From: Segetibacter sp. 3557_3
GTDB lineage: Bacteria > Bacteroidota > Bacteroidia > Chitinophagales > Chitinophagaceae
NCBI RefSeq assembly: GCF_004354985.1
Contig: NZ_SMSK01000001.1
Coordinates: 930,001-994,000, forward strand
Direction: 5' to 3'
DNA length: 64,000 bases
Every line of letters starts with the position of its first letter. The first letter of the stretch is position 1. The translations under genes and the position numbers were made by a program. Of this stretch, positions 53,691 to 62,521 are shown piece after piece. The notes below the pieces were generated by a model. That model was not told where the DNA came from. It was given only the letters and a program-made list of their open reading frames with translations, and did not search any database.

Positions 53691-54737
53691 TTGAATAGAA
53701 AGCTTCTTACCATAACCGTTCACATTGCCGCCTGGGCATGCTTCTTCCTCTTGCCCTTCGTCTTTTTTCCGCGTCCAAGGGATCCAAACTACCAGATGAG
53801 TGAGGCTGTCAGGTGGATGTTCATTTCTATAAACTTTTACCTCGTTGCGTTTTACTACCTTAATACGCAGGTGTTGATCCCCAACCTGCTTGCAAAAAAG
53901 CGCTATTTGTGGTACCTGCTTGCTATTATCGTCTGCCTGTTTCTCTTTATCCAGTTGCCGCGCTTGTTTGATGATGCCATTGCTGCCGAACTGCCGGAAA
54001 AATCAAGGTTCAGGCGGGGGCTTCGTCGCAGAACTTTGTTTCCATATCCATTTACGGGTTCTACCGCGGTATTCTTTCTGGTGTTTACTGTCAGTACGTG
54101 TATCAAGGTGATCCAGGAATGGTTAGCTGCCGAACAAACCAGGAAGGAAATCGAAAATGAAAAACTAAACACCGAACTTTCCTTTCTTAAGTCGCAGATC
54201 AACCCCCATTTTCTTTTTAATACACTGAACAACATTTACTCCCTTGCAGTTTCGAAAAGCGATGCCACGGCAGGTGCGGTAATGAAACTGTCGTCAATAA
54301 TGCGGTATGTATTAAGCGAAACGAAACAGCACCTCGTTCCCCTTGAGAAAGAGATCACTTTTATTAAAGACTATATCAACCTGCAACAGGTCAGGCTTAC
54401 CGATAAAGTTCATGTAAGTTTTAACGTGGAGGGCAATATCGACGGGCATTCAATCGCACCGCTCATTTTCATTCCTTTTGTTGAAAACGCTTTTAAATAC
54501 GGGATCAGCACAAAGGAACATTCCGATATCGTTATCCTGGTAAAAGCGACTTCCAACGAAGTTCATTTGTATCTTGATAATCCTATAGTGTCCCAGGAAA
54601 AGCAACTGAATGAAAACACCGGCATTGGTCTTCAAAATACCCGGAGGCGACTGGAACTGCTTTACCCGGGAAGGCACACACTTGAAGTAAAGCCTGAGAA
54701 CAATCATTTTCATGTTCACTTAATGCTAAAAAAATGA
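53691..54737 (+). CDS. LytS/YehU-type sensor histidine kinase
   Basis: The 348-residue protein has four membrane spans (about 8-25, 45-65, 73-92, 122-142). A short coiled linker leads to the His_kinase domain with phospho-acceptor His173 in SQINPHFLFNTLNNI, and a HATPase with IPFVENAFKYG and NTGIGLQNTRRRLELLY. The start is TTG at 53691: an in-frame TAG lies directly before it and a promoter lies upstream. The LytTR regulator overlaps its stop by four bases (ATGA). Loop lengths suggest no large periplasmic sensor, so the stimulus may be in the membrane. Confidence 0.88.
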   Translation: MNRKLLTITVHIAAWACFFLLPFVFFPRPRDPNYQMSEAVRWMFISINFYLVAFYYLNTQVLIPNLLAKKRYLWYLLAIIVCLFLFIQLPRLFDDAIAAELPEKSRFRRGLRRRTLFPYPFTGSTAVFFLVFTVSTCIKVIQEWLAAEQTRKEIENEKLNTELSFLKSQINPHFLFNTLNNIYSLAVSKSDATAGAVMKLSSIMRYVLSETKQHLVPLEKEITFIKDYINLQQVRLTDKVHVSFNVEGNIDGHSIAPLIFIPFVENAFKYGISTKEHSDIVILVKATSNEVHLYLDNPIVSQEKQLNENTGIGLQNTRRRLELLYPGRHTLEVKPENNHFHVHLMLKK

Positions 54738-55435
54738 TCAGAACAATTGCAATCGACGACGAACCTTTAGCCTTGAAGTTAATTGAAGAATATGCTTCTA
54801 AGATTCCTTTTCTTCAGTTGGAACACACCTTTACGAACACTGATGAAGCAAGGGCGTGGCTGAATGTAAACGAGGTTGACCTATTGTTGCTCGACATACA
54901 AATGCCAGATATCAACGGTTTACAATTCTATCGATCGCTTGCAGCAAAACCCCTCGTTATTTTCACAACAGCATACAGCGAATTTGCTGTGGAAGGCTTC
55001 AACGTGGATGCTATTGACTATCTCTTGAAACCATTTGAGTACGACCGTTTTCTCAAGGGTGTTTACAAAGCAAAAGAATATATCGAGTTCCTGAGCAGCC
55101 AGGACATGCAAATGGCATCCATATTTATCAAGGTCGATTATCAATTGATGAAGATCAACCTGAAGGAGGTTGAGCTGATTGAAGGTCTTGACGACTATAT
55201 CCGGATCCATATTGCACCGAGACCTGTGCTTACCCTGATGACCCTTAAGAGCCTGCAGGAAAAACTACCCGCAAAAGAGTTCATCCGCATACATCGTTCC
55301 TATATCGTTCCCGTGAACAAAATCGAAAGCTTCGGCCGTAATAAGGTGAAGGTTGCCGGCAAAGAAATTCCGATCGGAAGCAGCTATACCGAAGTCTACC
55401 AACAACTGCTTAAAGCAAAGGGAATCGAAAATTAG
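54734..55435 (+). CDS. LytTR-family response regulator
   Basis: The 233-residue protein has a receiver domain (acidic pair IDDEP; phospho-acceptor Asp54 in LLLLDIQMP; TTAYS; YLLKPFE). A LytTR DNA-binding domain at about 135-230 contains LKEVELIEGLDDYIRIH and FIRIHRSYIVPVNKI. It overlaps the kinase stop by four bases, so the two are translationally coupled partners. Target genes unknown. No gene was seen in the 287 bases after it. Confidence 0.92.
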   Translation: MIRTIAIDDEPLALKLIEEYASKIPFLQLEHTFTNTDEARAWLNVNEVDLLLLDIQMPDINGLQFYRSLAAKPLVIFTTAYSEFAVEGFNVDAIDYLLKPFEYDRFLKGVYKAKEYIEFLSSQDMQMASIFIKVDYQLMKINLKEVELIEGLDDYIRIHIAPRPVLTLMTLKSLQEKLPAKEFIRIHRSYIVPVNKIESFGRNKVKVAGKEIPIGSSYTEVYQQLLKAKGIEN

Positions 55436-55722
55436 TATCGATTCATTACCACGCTTATTCACCCCTACAACGATAATCAGGAGGCCCGCTTCCCTGTTGA
55501 AATCATCTGTTCCGATATAACCATCCTTTTAAATTCCTCAATTGACAGCCGTAGTCATGCTTTGCAGGAGTGCTTTTCGGCATAGCACCCACCTTCCCAC
55601 CCCCTGGTTTATACAATTTGACCAACAATGACACCCGATTTATTATTTTGCAGCAGGTAGCAACAACAATGCGGTTCAATACTTCTGGTTGATCCACAAT
55701 CATACCTGAAATTCTACTTATT

Positions 55723-57246
55723 ATGGACTTCTTCAAAGAATTTAATATCAAACCTGAGAATGCGGGTGTCTCCACGGGAAACAACTGGCTTGATGGCGGC
55801 GGTGAACTTATTTCGTCCTATTCGCCCGTGGATGGAAAACTCATTGCAAAGGTGCGGTCAGCTGATGAAAGTTCATATCGCTTTGCAATCAGCAAAGCTG
55901 CGGAAGCATTTGAAGAATGGAAGATGTGGCCCTCTCCAAAACGCGGAGATATTGTCAGGCAAATCGGTGACGCGCTCAGGACTAAAAAGGAAGGTTTGGG
56001 TAGGTTGGTAAGTTATGAAATGGGAAAAAGCCTGCAGGAAGGATATGGCGAAGTGCAGGAGATGATCGACATTTGCGACTTTGCGGTAGGCTTATCAAGG
56101 CAGCTGCATGGGCTCACCATGCACAGTGAAAGACCAGGTCACAGGATGTATGAACAATGGCATCCACTGGGCATCGTAGGTGTTATCAGCGCTTTCAATT
56201 TCCCTGTTGCCGTCTGGAGTTGGAATGCAATGCTTGCATGGGTTTGTGGAGATGTTTGCATCTGGAAACCCAGCGAAAAGACACCCCTTTGCGGCATTGC
56301 ATGCCAGGAAATTGTTGCTGCTGTTTTCAAGGAGAATGGCGTTCCTGAAGGTGTAAGTTGCCTTGTGCAAGGCGGCAAAGAAGTTGGCGAATGGATGGCA
56401 AATGACGGCCAGGTACAACTGGTTTCTGCAACAGGTTCCACACGAATGGGCAAGGCGGTTGGGGCAGCTGTAGGTGCGAGATTGGGGCGTTCGTTGCTTG
56501 AGCTTGGCGGCAACAACGCGATCATCATCAGCAAGGATGCTGACCTGGAGATGGCCCTTGTTGGTGCCGTGTTTGGAGCCTGCGGAACCGCGGGTCAAAG
56601 GTGTACGACCACCAGGAGGCTGATCATTCATCAAGACATTTACGAGGAGTTCAAGAACCGTTTGGTAAAAGCCTACCAGCAACTGCGCATTGGCAATCCG
56701 CTGGAGGAACACAACCATGTAGGACCGCTAATCGACCAAAATGCCGTGCATGCCTACCTTGATGCAATCGACCAATGCAAGCAACAAGGCGGAAAGTTTC
56801 TTTTGGAGGGAGGTGTGCTTACAGGAGAACAGTTCCAAAGCGGCTGCTATGTTCAACCCTGTATTGCTGAGGTAACAAACGACATGTCGATTGTGCAGCA
56901 TGAGACTTTTGCTCCCATCTTGTACATGATTAAGTATTCAACCTTTGACGAGGCGATCCGGATTCAGAACGGGGTTCCGCAGGGATTGTCTTCTTCAATA
57001 ATGACGCTGAACCTAAGGGAAGCTGAGTTGTTTCTTTCTTCAAAAGGCAGTGATTGCGGTATCGCTAATGTGAACATTGGCACCAGTGGAGCAGAGATTG
57101 GCGGAGCATTCGGGGGTGAAAAAGAAACAGGCGGGGGACGTGAAAGCGGCAGCGATGCCTGGCGGATATATATGCGAAGGCAAACCAATACCATCAATTA
57201 TTCAACGAGCTTGCCCTTGGCACAAGGCATTAAGTTCGACCTGTAG
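55723..57246 (+). CDS. Aldehyde dehydrogenase, ALDH7 (aminoadipate semialdehyde) type
   Basis: The 507-residue enzyme has the ALDH catalytic Cys294 in GTAGQRCTTTRR and the general-base Glu in LELGGNNA. NAD-binding residues lie in WKPSEKTPL and SATGSTRMG. The length and the GTAGQRCTT and WSWNAMLAW segments fit the ALDH7/AASADH family, which oxidises alpha-aminoadipate semialdehyde in lysine breakdown. No other lysine genes are adjacent, so the substrate is a family-level inference. Confidence 0.88.
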   Translation: MDFFKEFNIKPENAGVSTGNNWLDGGGELISSYSPVDGKLIAKVRSADESSYRFAISKAAEAFEEWKMWPSPKRGDIVRQIGDALRTKKEGLGRLVSYEMGKSLQEGYGEVQEMIDICDFAVGLSRQLHGLTMHSERPGHRMYEQWHPLGIVGVISAFNFPVAVWSWNAMLAWVCGDVCIWKPSEKTPLCGIACQEIVAAVFKENGVPEGVSCLVQGGKEVGEWMANDGQVQLVSATGSTRMGKAVGAAVGARLGRSLLELGGNNAIIISKDADLEMALVGAVFGACGTAGQRCTTTRRLIIHQDIYEEFKNRLVKAYQQLRIGNPLEEHNHVGPLIDQNAVHAYLDAIDQCKQQGGKFLLEGGVLTGEQFQSGCYVQPCIAEVTNDMSIVQHETFAPILYMIKYSTFDEAIRIQNGVPQGLSSSIMTLNLREAELFLSSKGSDCGIANVNIGTSGAEIGGAFGGEKETGGGRESGSDAWRIYMRRQTNTINYSTSLPLAQGIKFDL

Positions 57247-57602
57247 CCGGATCAGTTACAATTGTCTTCTCCGAAGTAAATCATGAGTCGGGGCAAATTC
57301 CAGTAGATATCGTGTCGAATTTCATGCAATCATAACACCGGCTGAAACATGCTATAGAAAGGGATTGCTCATCCAGATAAGCGCTGTTTGGATCGGCTGT
57401 TACTTACAGCAATTTCTTATTCGCCTGGTTTTAGTATGCGTGCAGTTTATCGGAGGATCATCAAGAAGAGATCTGAAGGTACCTGGTCGCAGTTCAAATC
57501 TCAAAAGGAGACATCCATTTTCTCCTATTTACAGCAACAAATAAAGTAATCATTGTTCTGCTCGCAAATGCTCGGACCGCGGGTACAATAGCCTCTTCCC
57601 TT
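57247..57602. other. Non-coding gap
   Basis: No gene, terminator or clear promoter seen between the convergent aldehyde dehydrogenase and cupin genes. A stem-like pair of T/C-rich words near 57510-57530 is weak. Confidence 0.5.
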
Positions 57603-58103
57603 TCAATCTAAATAGTCAGGCGGGTATAGCTTCTGCTCATATTTATCAGCAATCGCGATCAATCTTTTCAGTTCACCAGCATCCGGAACATGAGGTTCTA
57701 AAAACGTTCCTGCTTCAACCGGAACACCTACTTCCTTAAAAAACTCCTCTAAACCAGAGGGTGTGACTGTGCACAGCATGTGAGCCGGCTTATCACCAAG
57801 ATTTTTAAAGCTATGTACTGCTCCACCCAGAGGAATGTAAACCAAAGAACCTTCGGTTGCGATATACCTTCCGCCTTCCATTTTGAATTCAATTTCACCC
57901 TCTACTATATAAAAACTTTCCTGCATATTGGGATGAGCATGCGGGCCAGGACCACCTCCAGGTGGAACAACCATGTCTATTATGGCGTAACTACCACCTG
58001 TTTGTTGGCCCGAGATAAGGGTGCGATAAGTATTCCCCGCAATCGACAAGGACTTTCCTTCGTTGTGGTTTACGGTAAGAATTTTTGATTGAAGATCTGA
58101 CAT
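57603..58103 (-). CDS. Cupin domain protein
   Basis: The 166-residue protein is a single-domain cupin with motif 1 at His55, His57 and Glu62 (PHAHPNMQESFYIVEGE) and motif 2 His97 (PLGGAVHSFKN), a complete metal site. The C-terminal ~50 residues are helical. The family spans dioxygenases, isomerases and sensors, so the reaction is not evident. Confidence 0.85.
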   Translation of the reverse strand: MSDLQSKILTVNHNEGKSLSIAGNTYRTLISGQQTGGSYAIIDMVVPPGGGPGPHAHPNMQESFYIVEGEIEFKMEGGRYIATEGSLVYIPLGGAVHSFKNLGDKPAHMLCTVTPSGLEEFFKEVGVPVEAGTFLEPHVPDAGELKRLIAIADKYEQKLYPPDYLD

Positions 58104-58365
58104 AGTAAATGTTTAGGAGAAAGGCTACTTCTGGAAACCAGTTTAAAGCCTTTCACACAAAACTCCAAATACAAACCCGAACAAAATAACCGTAAACAGC
58201 AACGAAATACTCCTATCCGGCAGCCAGAGAGCAACAAGGCTAGGAAAGCGTTGTACTTTTAGGAGGTGAGCAGTCTCATTACGTGATGGGGAACATACCA
58301 ATGGCTCTTTCCATTCCATGTTAATCAATTACGCAGAACGGCTACGAATTGTAATAACCTCCATT

Positions 58366-58854
58366 ATGATTTTTGAATTTACAGCATCTAAAGACTTTGA
58401 CTTTATAACTGAATTTTCAGAAAAATTCAAGCTTCCTGTTCGGGATGGCCTCCTCACATTTCCTGGTGCAATAGGTCAGGGATATATTCGTAAGATTGGA
58501 TTTAGCCCGGATTTCAGGATACTGATGCATCATTATATTCTCAAAGAAGATTTTGTCATTGTTCGCAATGCTACTAAAGTACCTAATGACCTGATAAGCA
58601 TCTTCTACTATAATAATGAACAACCGCTTGACCTCGTCTACAACGAACAAAATTCTCTCAGGTTTTCGCGTAAAAATGAGTCTGCCATCCAGGTAACGAC
58701 CAATGATCTCAATTCCATCATTCGGTTCCCGGCTAACACCGAGATACATTATATCGTCGTTGGCATTACAGGTCAAAAACTTGCTACTCTGCTGAATGTA
58801 GAAAAGCCAAATAATTTACTACAAACCATTACGGGTGGTTATGCAAGTTTATAA
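58366..58854 (+). pseudogene. AraC-type regulator sensor domain without DNA-binding domain
   Basis: The 162-residue frame matches the N-terminal ligand domain of a Chitinophagaceae AraC-family regulator group (LPVRDGLLTFPG, IGQGYIRKIGFSPDFRIL, SAIQVTTNDLNSIIRFPANTEIHY). It stops where these proteins normally continue into two helix-turn-helix motifs. No such motif is visible in any frame of the 650 bases after it, only degraded-looking sequence. Most likely a truncated remnant; a stand-alone sensor is possible. The start at 58366 drops 16 residues. Confidence 0.6.
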
Positions 58855-59479
58855 CATGCGCAAAGTACAAGGGCAATTGACTCCTTCAACCAGATAAAAA
58901 AATCGGCCTAATGATTAAATCAAAAATCATATGCCTTTAAGTTGCCGGGGATCAAACCCCCAAAAATTGCAGATCATTTCAAAAGCCGGTCAGTTCCTTG
59001 GTGTGATCGATCTGAACTATTTCCATCCGAAGAACTGCAGACATACTGCAATAAGCATCTGATCTAAAATCAATACTTCTTTAAACACCTCTGGATTTTT
59101 CTTTGTGCACCAACAGCTGAATAGTATTCAACATCGTTGTGTCACTCACTTGTACATGTATTTATCTATTCAGCTTTACTTGTGTTTTGCGCTCGTTCGG
59201 GTTTATAGCAATGAAGCCCATCCGATAATGCGATAAATTATACTTGCAGAGTCTACGCAAGTTGTTTCACGAAATTGAAACACGGAAAAGGCCTAAGTTA
59301 AAATACCCTCAGGCTTTAGTATTGCTTTGCTATGAGCCACAATATTCAGTAAGGTTTAGCATAGCCGCTGCAGATACTTGTGTGTCCAGCCTGCCTTATG
59401 TGATACTTGAAGCAGTTTGAATGTGCGTTTTTAAAATGGCGAAAAGTATAATCTAAGAAAAGCCTTTGTAGAAATAAAA
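58855..59479. other. Non-coding, gene-poor stretch
   Basis: No gene seen. The sequence has many stops in all frames and could be the decayed C-terminal part of the AraC-type gene, but no helix-turn-helix signature can be made out. No insertion-sequence ends were found. Confidence 0.5.
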
Positions 59480-59512
59480 AAAGGTTCAGAACTTTTTTTG
59501 TTCTAAACCTTT
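59480..59512 (-). terminator. tRNA-Val terminator
   Basis: AAAGGTTCAGAAC / GTTCTAAACCTTT, a 13-base stem with one mismatch and a 7-T loop. On the minus strand it is followed by CCTTTTTTTATTT. It lies 10 bases past the tRNA 3' end. Confidence 0.8.
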
Positions 59513-59522
59513 ATTTACTAGG

Positions 59523-59597
59523 TGGGAGCACACGGGTTCGAACCGCGGACCCTCTGCTTGTAAGGCAGATGCTCTAAACCAGCTGAGCTATGCTCCC
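59523..59597 (-). tRNA. tRNA-Val (anticodon TAC)
   Basis: The 75-nt cloverleaf is complete. The acceptor is GGGAGCA / TGCTCCC with discriminator A, and the D arm is GCTC...GAGC. The anticodon stem TCTGC / GCAGA holds the loop CTTACAA (anticodon TAC, reading GUA). The T arm is CGCGG-TTCGAAC-CCGTG with one G-U pair. CCA is not encoded. The 210 bases to the next gene (59808) are empty. Confidence 0.95.
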
Positions 59598-59807
59598 TTT
59601 CGATTGGAGTGCAAATATAGCTACCGAATGCATTCGCCCAAACTTTTTTTTATAAAAAATGAGATCGTATTCAGTGGCTTAAATCGGGTACAAACTTCAA
59701 CTACAAATCCGTTCCGTAAATCTCTTCAATTGCCCAGAAAAAACACTTCGGTTTCAACTTAAAACGAACGGTCAATCTCTCATAGATCTCAACATTGAAA
59801 AACAGAT

Positions 59808-60911
59808 TTACTTTTTCCAGTCAAAGTAAAAAGTACTGCCCTGGCCAGGTGAAGATTCAACCCAGATCTTTCCGCCCTGCTCCTCAACAAGCATTTTTAA
59901 AAGGTTCAACCCGATGCCCGTGCTACTCTCCATTCTCGACTTATTGGAGGTAACTTCAAACAGTTTGAAAATTCTTTGGTTGTCGTCTTTTGATATACCA
60001 GGGCCATTGTCTGAGACATAGAACTCATAGAACTCTCCTTTTGGCTTCGCTCCTATTTCGATCAGTCCTCTCTCCTTATCCATATACTTTATGGCATTAC
60101 TGATCAGGTTCTGGAACACCTGTTGCAATTTCAATTTCCGGGTCATGATCACCGGTAGACTTTCGTGTATTTTTATGTTGATGTTATCTGGTGGAAACAA
60201 CAAAAAGGCTATCTGGCTGACGAGTTCATTGGTATCAACTTCCTCAACGGTCTGCTCCGACAAACTTTGCTTCGAATATTCAAGTATCGAGTTGATCATG
60301 TCTGCAAGATGATTTGCCGAAAGATGCAATAAGTCAATCTTATCCTCTAAAACAGGGTCACTTGCAACAGTCTCATTTTGACGGAGTGTTGACAACATCA
60401 GAATGATACTGGCTAAAGGCGACTTAAGATCATGTGATACGATGTAAACAAAGCGCTCAAGCTGTTTGTTTATGCTGGCCACTTTTTGAATCGACATCTT
60501 GAGATCGTGCTGATAGAAGTAAAGCTTCTCAAATACGTCAACTTTAGCCTGGGTAACATTTACATCGAGAGGCTTTTGAAGGTAATCAACAGCACCTTCC
60601 TTAAAGCCCTGCAATACATATTGTTCTTCGGTATTGATTGCCGTAACAAAGATGATCGAGATCTCACGTGTTTTAGCATTTGACTTGAGTATCCTCGCCA
60701 CTTCAAAGCCGTCCATCTCGGGCATTTGCACATCAAGCATAATCAGGCCGATTTCATCGTTCTTAAGCACTAGCCTTAAGGCTTCATTCCCGGAATTGGC
60801 TTTGATAAAAACGCGTTTTTCGCCCGCAAGCAGGGCTTCAAGTGAAACAAGATTTTCAGGCCTGTCGTCAACTAGAAGTATCGTGAATATGCGGGTGTTG
60901 TCCTGATCCAT
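59808..60911 (-). CDS. Response regulator / histidine kinase hybrid
   Basis: The 367-residue cytoplasmic protein starts with a receiver domain (LLVDDRPEN; Asp60 in IMLDVQMPEMDG; FVTAI; YLQKPL). Then come HisKA with His160 (IVSHDLKSPLASI) and a HATPase (NLISNAIKYMD, VSDNGPGISKDD, GIGLNLLKMLVEEQGG). The receiver-first order means it can be switched by another kinase, probably the multi-REC hybrid kinase upstream in the same operon. It begins one base after the cheB stop. Confidence 0.9.
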   Translation of the reverse strand: MDQDNTRIFTILLVDDRPENLVSLEALLAGEKRVFIKANSGNEALRLVLKNDEIGLIMLDVQMPEMDGFEVARILKSNAKTREISIIFVTAINTEEQYVLQGFKEGAVDYLQKPLDVNVTQAKVDVFEKLYFYQHDLKMSIQKVASINKQLERFVYIVSHDLKSPLASIILMLSTLRQNETVASDPVLEDKIDLLHLSANHLADMINSILEYSKQSLSEQTVEEVDTNELVSQIAFLLFPPDNINIKIHESLPVIMTRKLKLQQVFQNLISNAIKYMDKERGLIEIGAKPKGEFYEFYVSDNGPGISKDDNQRIFKLFEVTSNKSRMESSTGIGLNLLKMLVEEQGGKIWVESSPGQGSTFYFDWKK

Positions 60912-60912
60912 T

Positions 60913-61491
60913 TCAGCGGCTTGGGTTAAGATTTTTGTTGAGGTATTCTATAATCTGTTCTGGATACAGTGTCGGTATCCCTTTGTTCGACGCGATTGCT
61001 GCTGAAGGCATTGCCGGGTACAATGCGCTATCGGGATGTTGCACAATAGCTTTACCACCCCTTACGATCACTGCACCAATGCCATTGGTTCCATCTTTAT
61101 TACCGCCACTTAGCAAGACGGCAAATGCCTTCTTGCCATATACCTTGGCTGCACTTTCGAAAGTTACGTCGATAGAGGGTCTGCTATATTGAACAACTTC
61201 GCTGTAATCAAGACTAAAGGTAAAGTCACTTTCTATCAGAAGATGGTAGTTCTGTGGAGCAAGGTATATAAAACTGTTTTTGATCGGGTCTTTGTCATCA
61301 GGCTCAACGATCACTTTATTGGTCTGTGCGGACAATATTTTGCTCATTTCACTAGCGACGTTTTTCAGCCGGTGTAGCACAATAACAACAGGCACAGGAA
61401 GCACAGCCGGAAGTTCATGGATAATTTGACTGATCACCTGAACACTGCCTGCAGACCCCCCAATGATGATGATATCAAAAGCTTTTGCCAT
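60913..61491 (-). CDS. CheB-type methylesterase (catalytic domain only)
   Basis: The 192-residue protein is the CheB C-terminal domain without a receiver. The catalytic triad is Ser13 (GGSAGS), His40 (VIVLHRLKN) and Asp133 (SGGNKDGTNG). It removes methyl groups from glutamates of chemoreceptors or related HAMP/PAS kinases. No receptor or CheA gene is in the window. The start at 61491 (MAKAFDIIIIGG) drops 31 residues. Confidence 0.9.
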   Translation of the reverse strand: MAKAFDIIIIGGSAGSVQVISQIIHELPAVLPVPVVIVLHRLKNVASEMSKILSAQTNKVIVEPDDKDPIKNSFIYLAPQNYHLLIESDFTFSLDYSEVVQYSRPSIDVTFESAAKVYGKKAFAVLLSGGNKDGTNGIGAVIVRGGKAIVQHPDSALYPAMPSAAIASNKGIPTLYPEQIIEYLNKNLNPSR

Positions 61492-61608
61492 AGAACACTT
61501 TAAATCACGCTGCAGGGAAACATCCGTGGTATTGAGTCTGCCCAATGCAACCATGCCGAAATAGAGCCATTGCAAAAAATGCACCCACCACCATATTACC
61601 CCGGTTTG

Positions 61609-62436
61609 TTATTGGTTCCGTCGAAAGATTTTAAATGCAGGGCTTATCACTTCAAACCGGTCCGCAATATCGGTAAACAGGAGCGATTCTTTTGGGCCAA
61701 GCGCCAGGTAACCAAGCGGTGCAAGACTGTCGTGTAAAAGATGTAGCACTTTATTTTGCAATCCCTTGTTGAAGTATATCATTACGTTTCGGCAACAAAC
61801 CAGTTGAAACTCATTAAAAACCTGGTCGGTAACAAGATTGTGCTGCGAAAAAAGTATGTTTTCCCTGAGTTCTTTACTTATAAGTGCGTTGTTGTAGAGG
61901 GCGGTATAGTAGCCGGAAAAGTCTTTTGAGCCCCCTGACTTGATGTAGTTTGCCGTATAATCCTTTATCACCTGCAGGGTCATTATTCCTTTTTTCGCTT
62001 TTTCAATGTTGACAGGATTTATATCTGTTGCATATATTCTCGTGCGTTCCAGCAGACCCGCTTCTTTGAGCAAAATGGCCATCGAGAATACCTCTTCACC
62101 GGTTGCACAGCCGGCATGCCAGATCCTGATCAGCGGATAAGTCGCGAGCCTTGGAAAAACCTCTTCTTTGATCGTTTTAAAAAACTCAGGATCCCTGAAC
62201 ATCTCCGTGACATTCACGGATATAAACTCGAGGAAGTGTTCAAAGGTTGCTTTCTGTTCGCTCAGGTTGTAACGTAAATCATCATAGGTATTTAATCCTG
62301 ATGCGTGCATAAATCGGTACACCCTTCGATGCATAGAGGCAGATGCATAACCTGTGAAGTCGTAGCCATATAACTGGTTGATCAGCTGCAACACTTCCGT
62401 CAACTCTTGATCTGTTAACTCAATAACTCGGGACAT
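61609..62436 (-). CDS. CheR-type protein-glutamate methyltransferase
   Basis: The 275-residue SAM-dependent methyltransferase has an N-terminal helical domain (MHRRVYRFMHASG) and the SAM site HAGCATGEEVFSMAIL at about 107-122. NVTEMFRDPEFF and CCRNVMIYF follow. It is paired with the CheB domain downstream, and together they set the methylation state of a receptor or of the hybrid kinase. Confidence 0.93.
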   Translation of the reverse strand: MSRVIELTDQELTEVLQLINQLYGYDFTGYASASMHRRVYRFMHASGLNTYDDLRYNLSEQKATFEHFLEFISVNVTEMFRDPEFFKTIKEEVFPRLATYPLIRIWHAGCATGEEVFSMAILLKEAGLLERTRIYATDINPVNIEKAKKGIMTLQVIKDYTANYIKSGGSKDFSGYYTALYNNALISKELRENILFSQHNLVTDQVFNEFQLVCCRNVMIYFNKGLQNKVLHLLHDSLAPLGYLALGPKESLLFTDIADRFEVISPAFKIFRRNQ

Positions 62437-62521
62437 AACCTCGCATATTCATGTTTTTGGGATCATACCCCGACCCTCACCTCTAACATTAAAATGAGCA
62501 TACACCATCTTTCTTATTGCA

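Noticed and set aside
53503-53694. 63-codon frame before the LytS-like gene
   Set aside because: Overlaps the kinase promoter, has no recognised motif, and its end overlaps the kinase start.
59523-59597. tRNA-Val as an attachment site of an integrated element
   Set aside because: No direct repeat of its 3' end and no integrase were seen in the window, despite the gene-poor flank.
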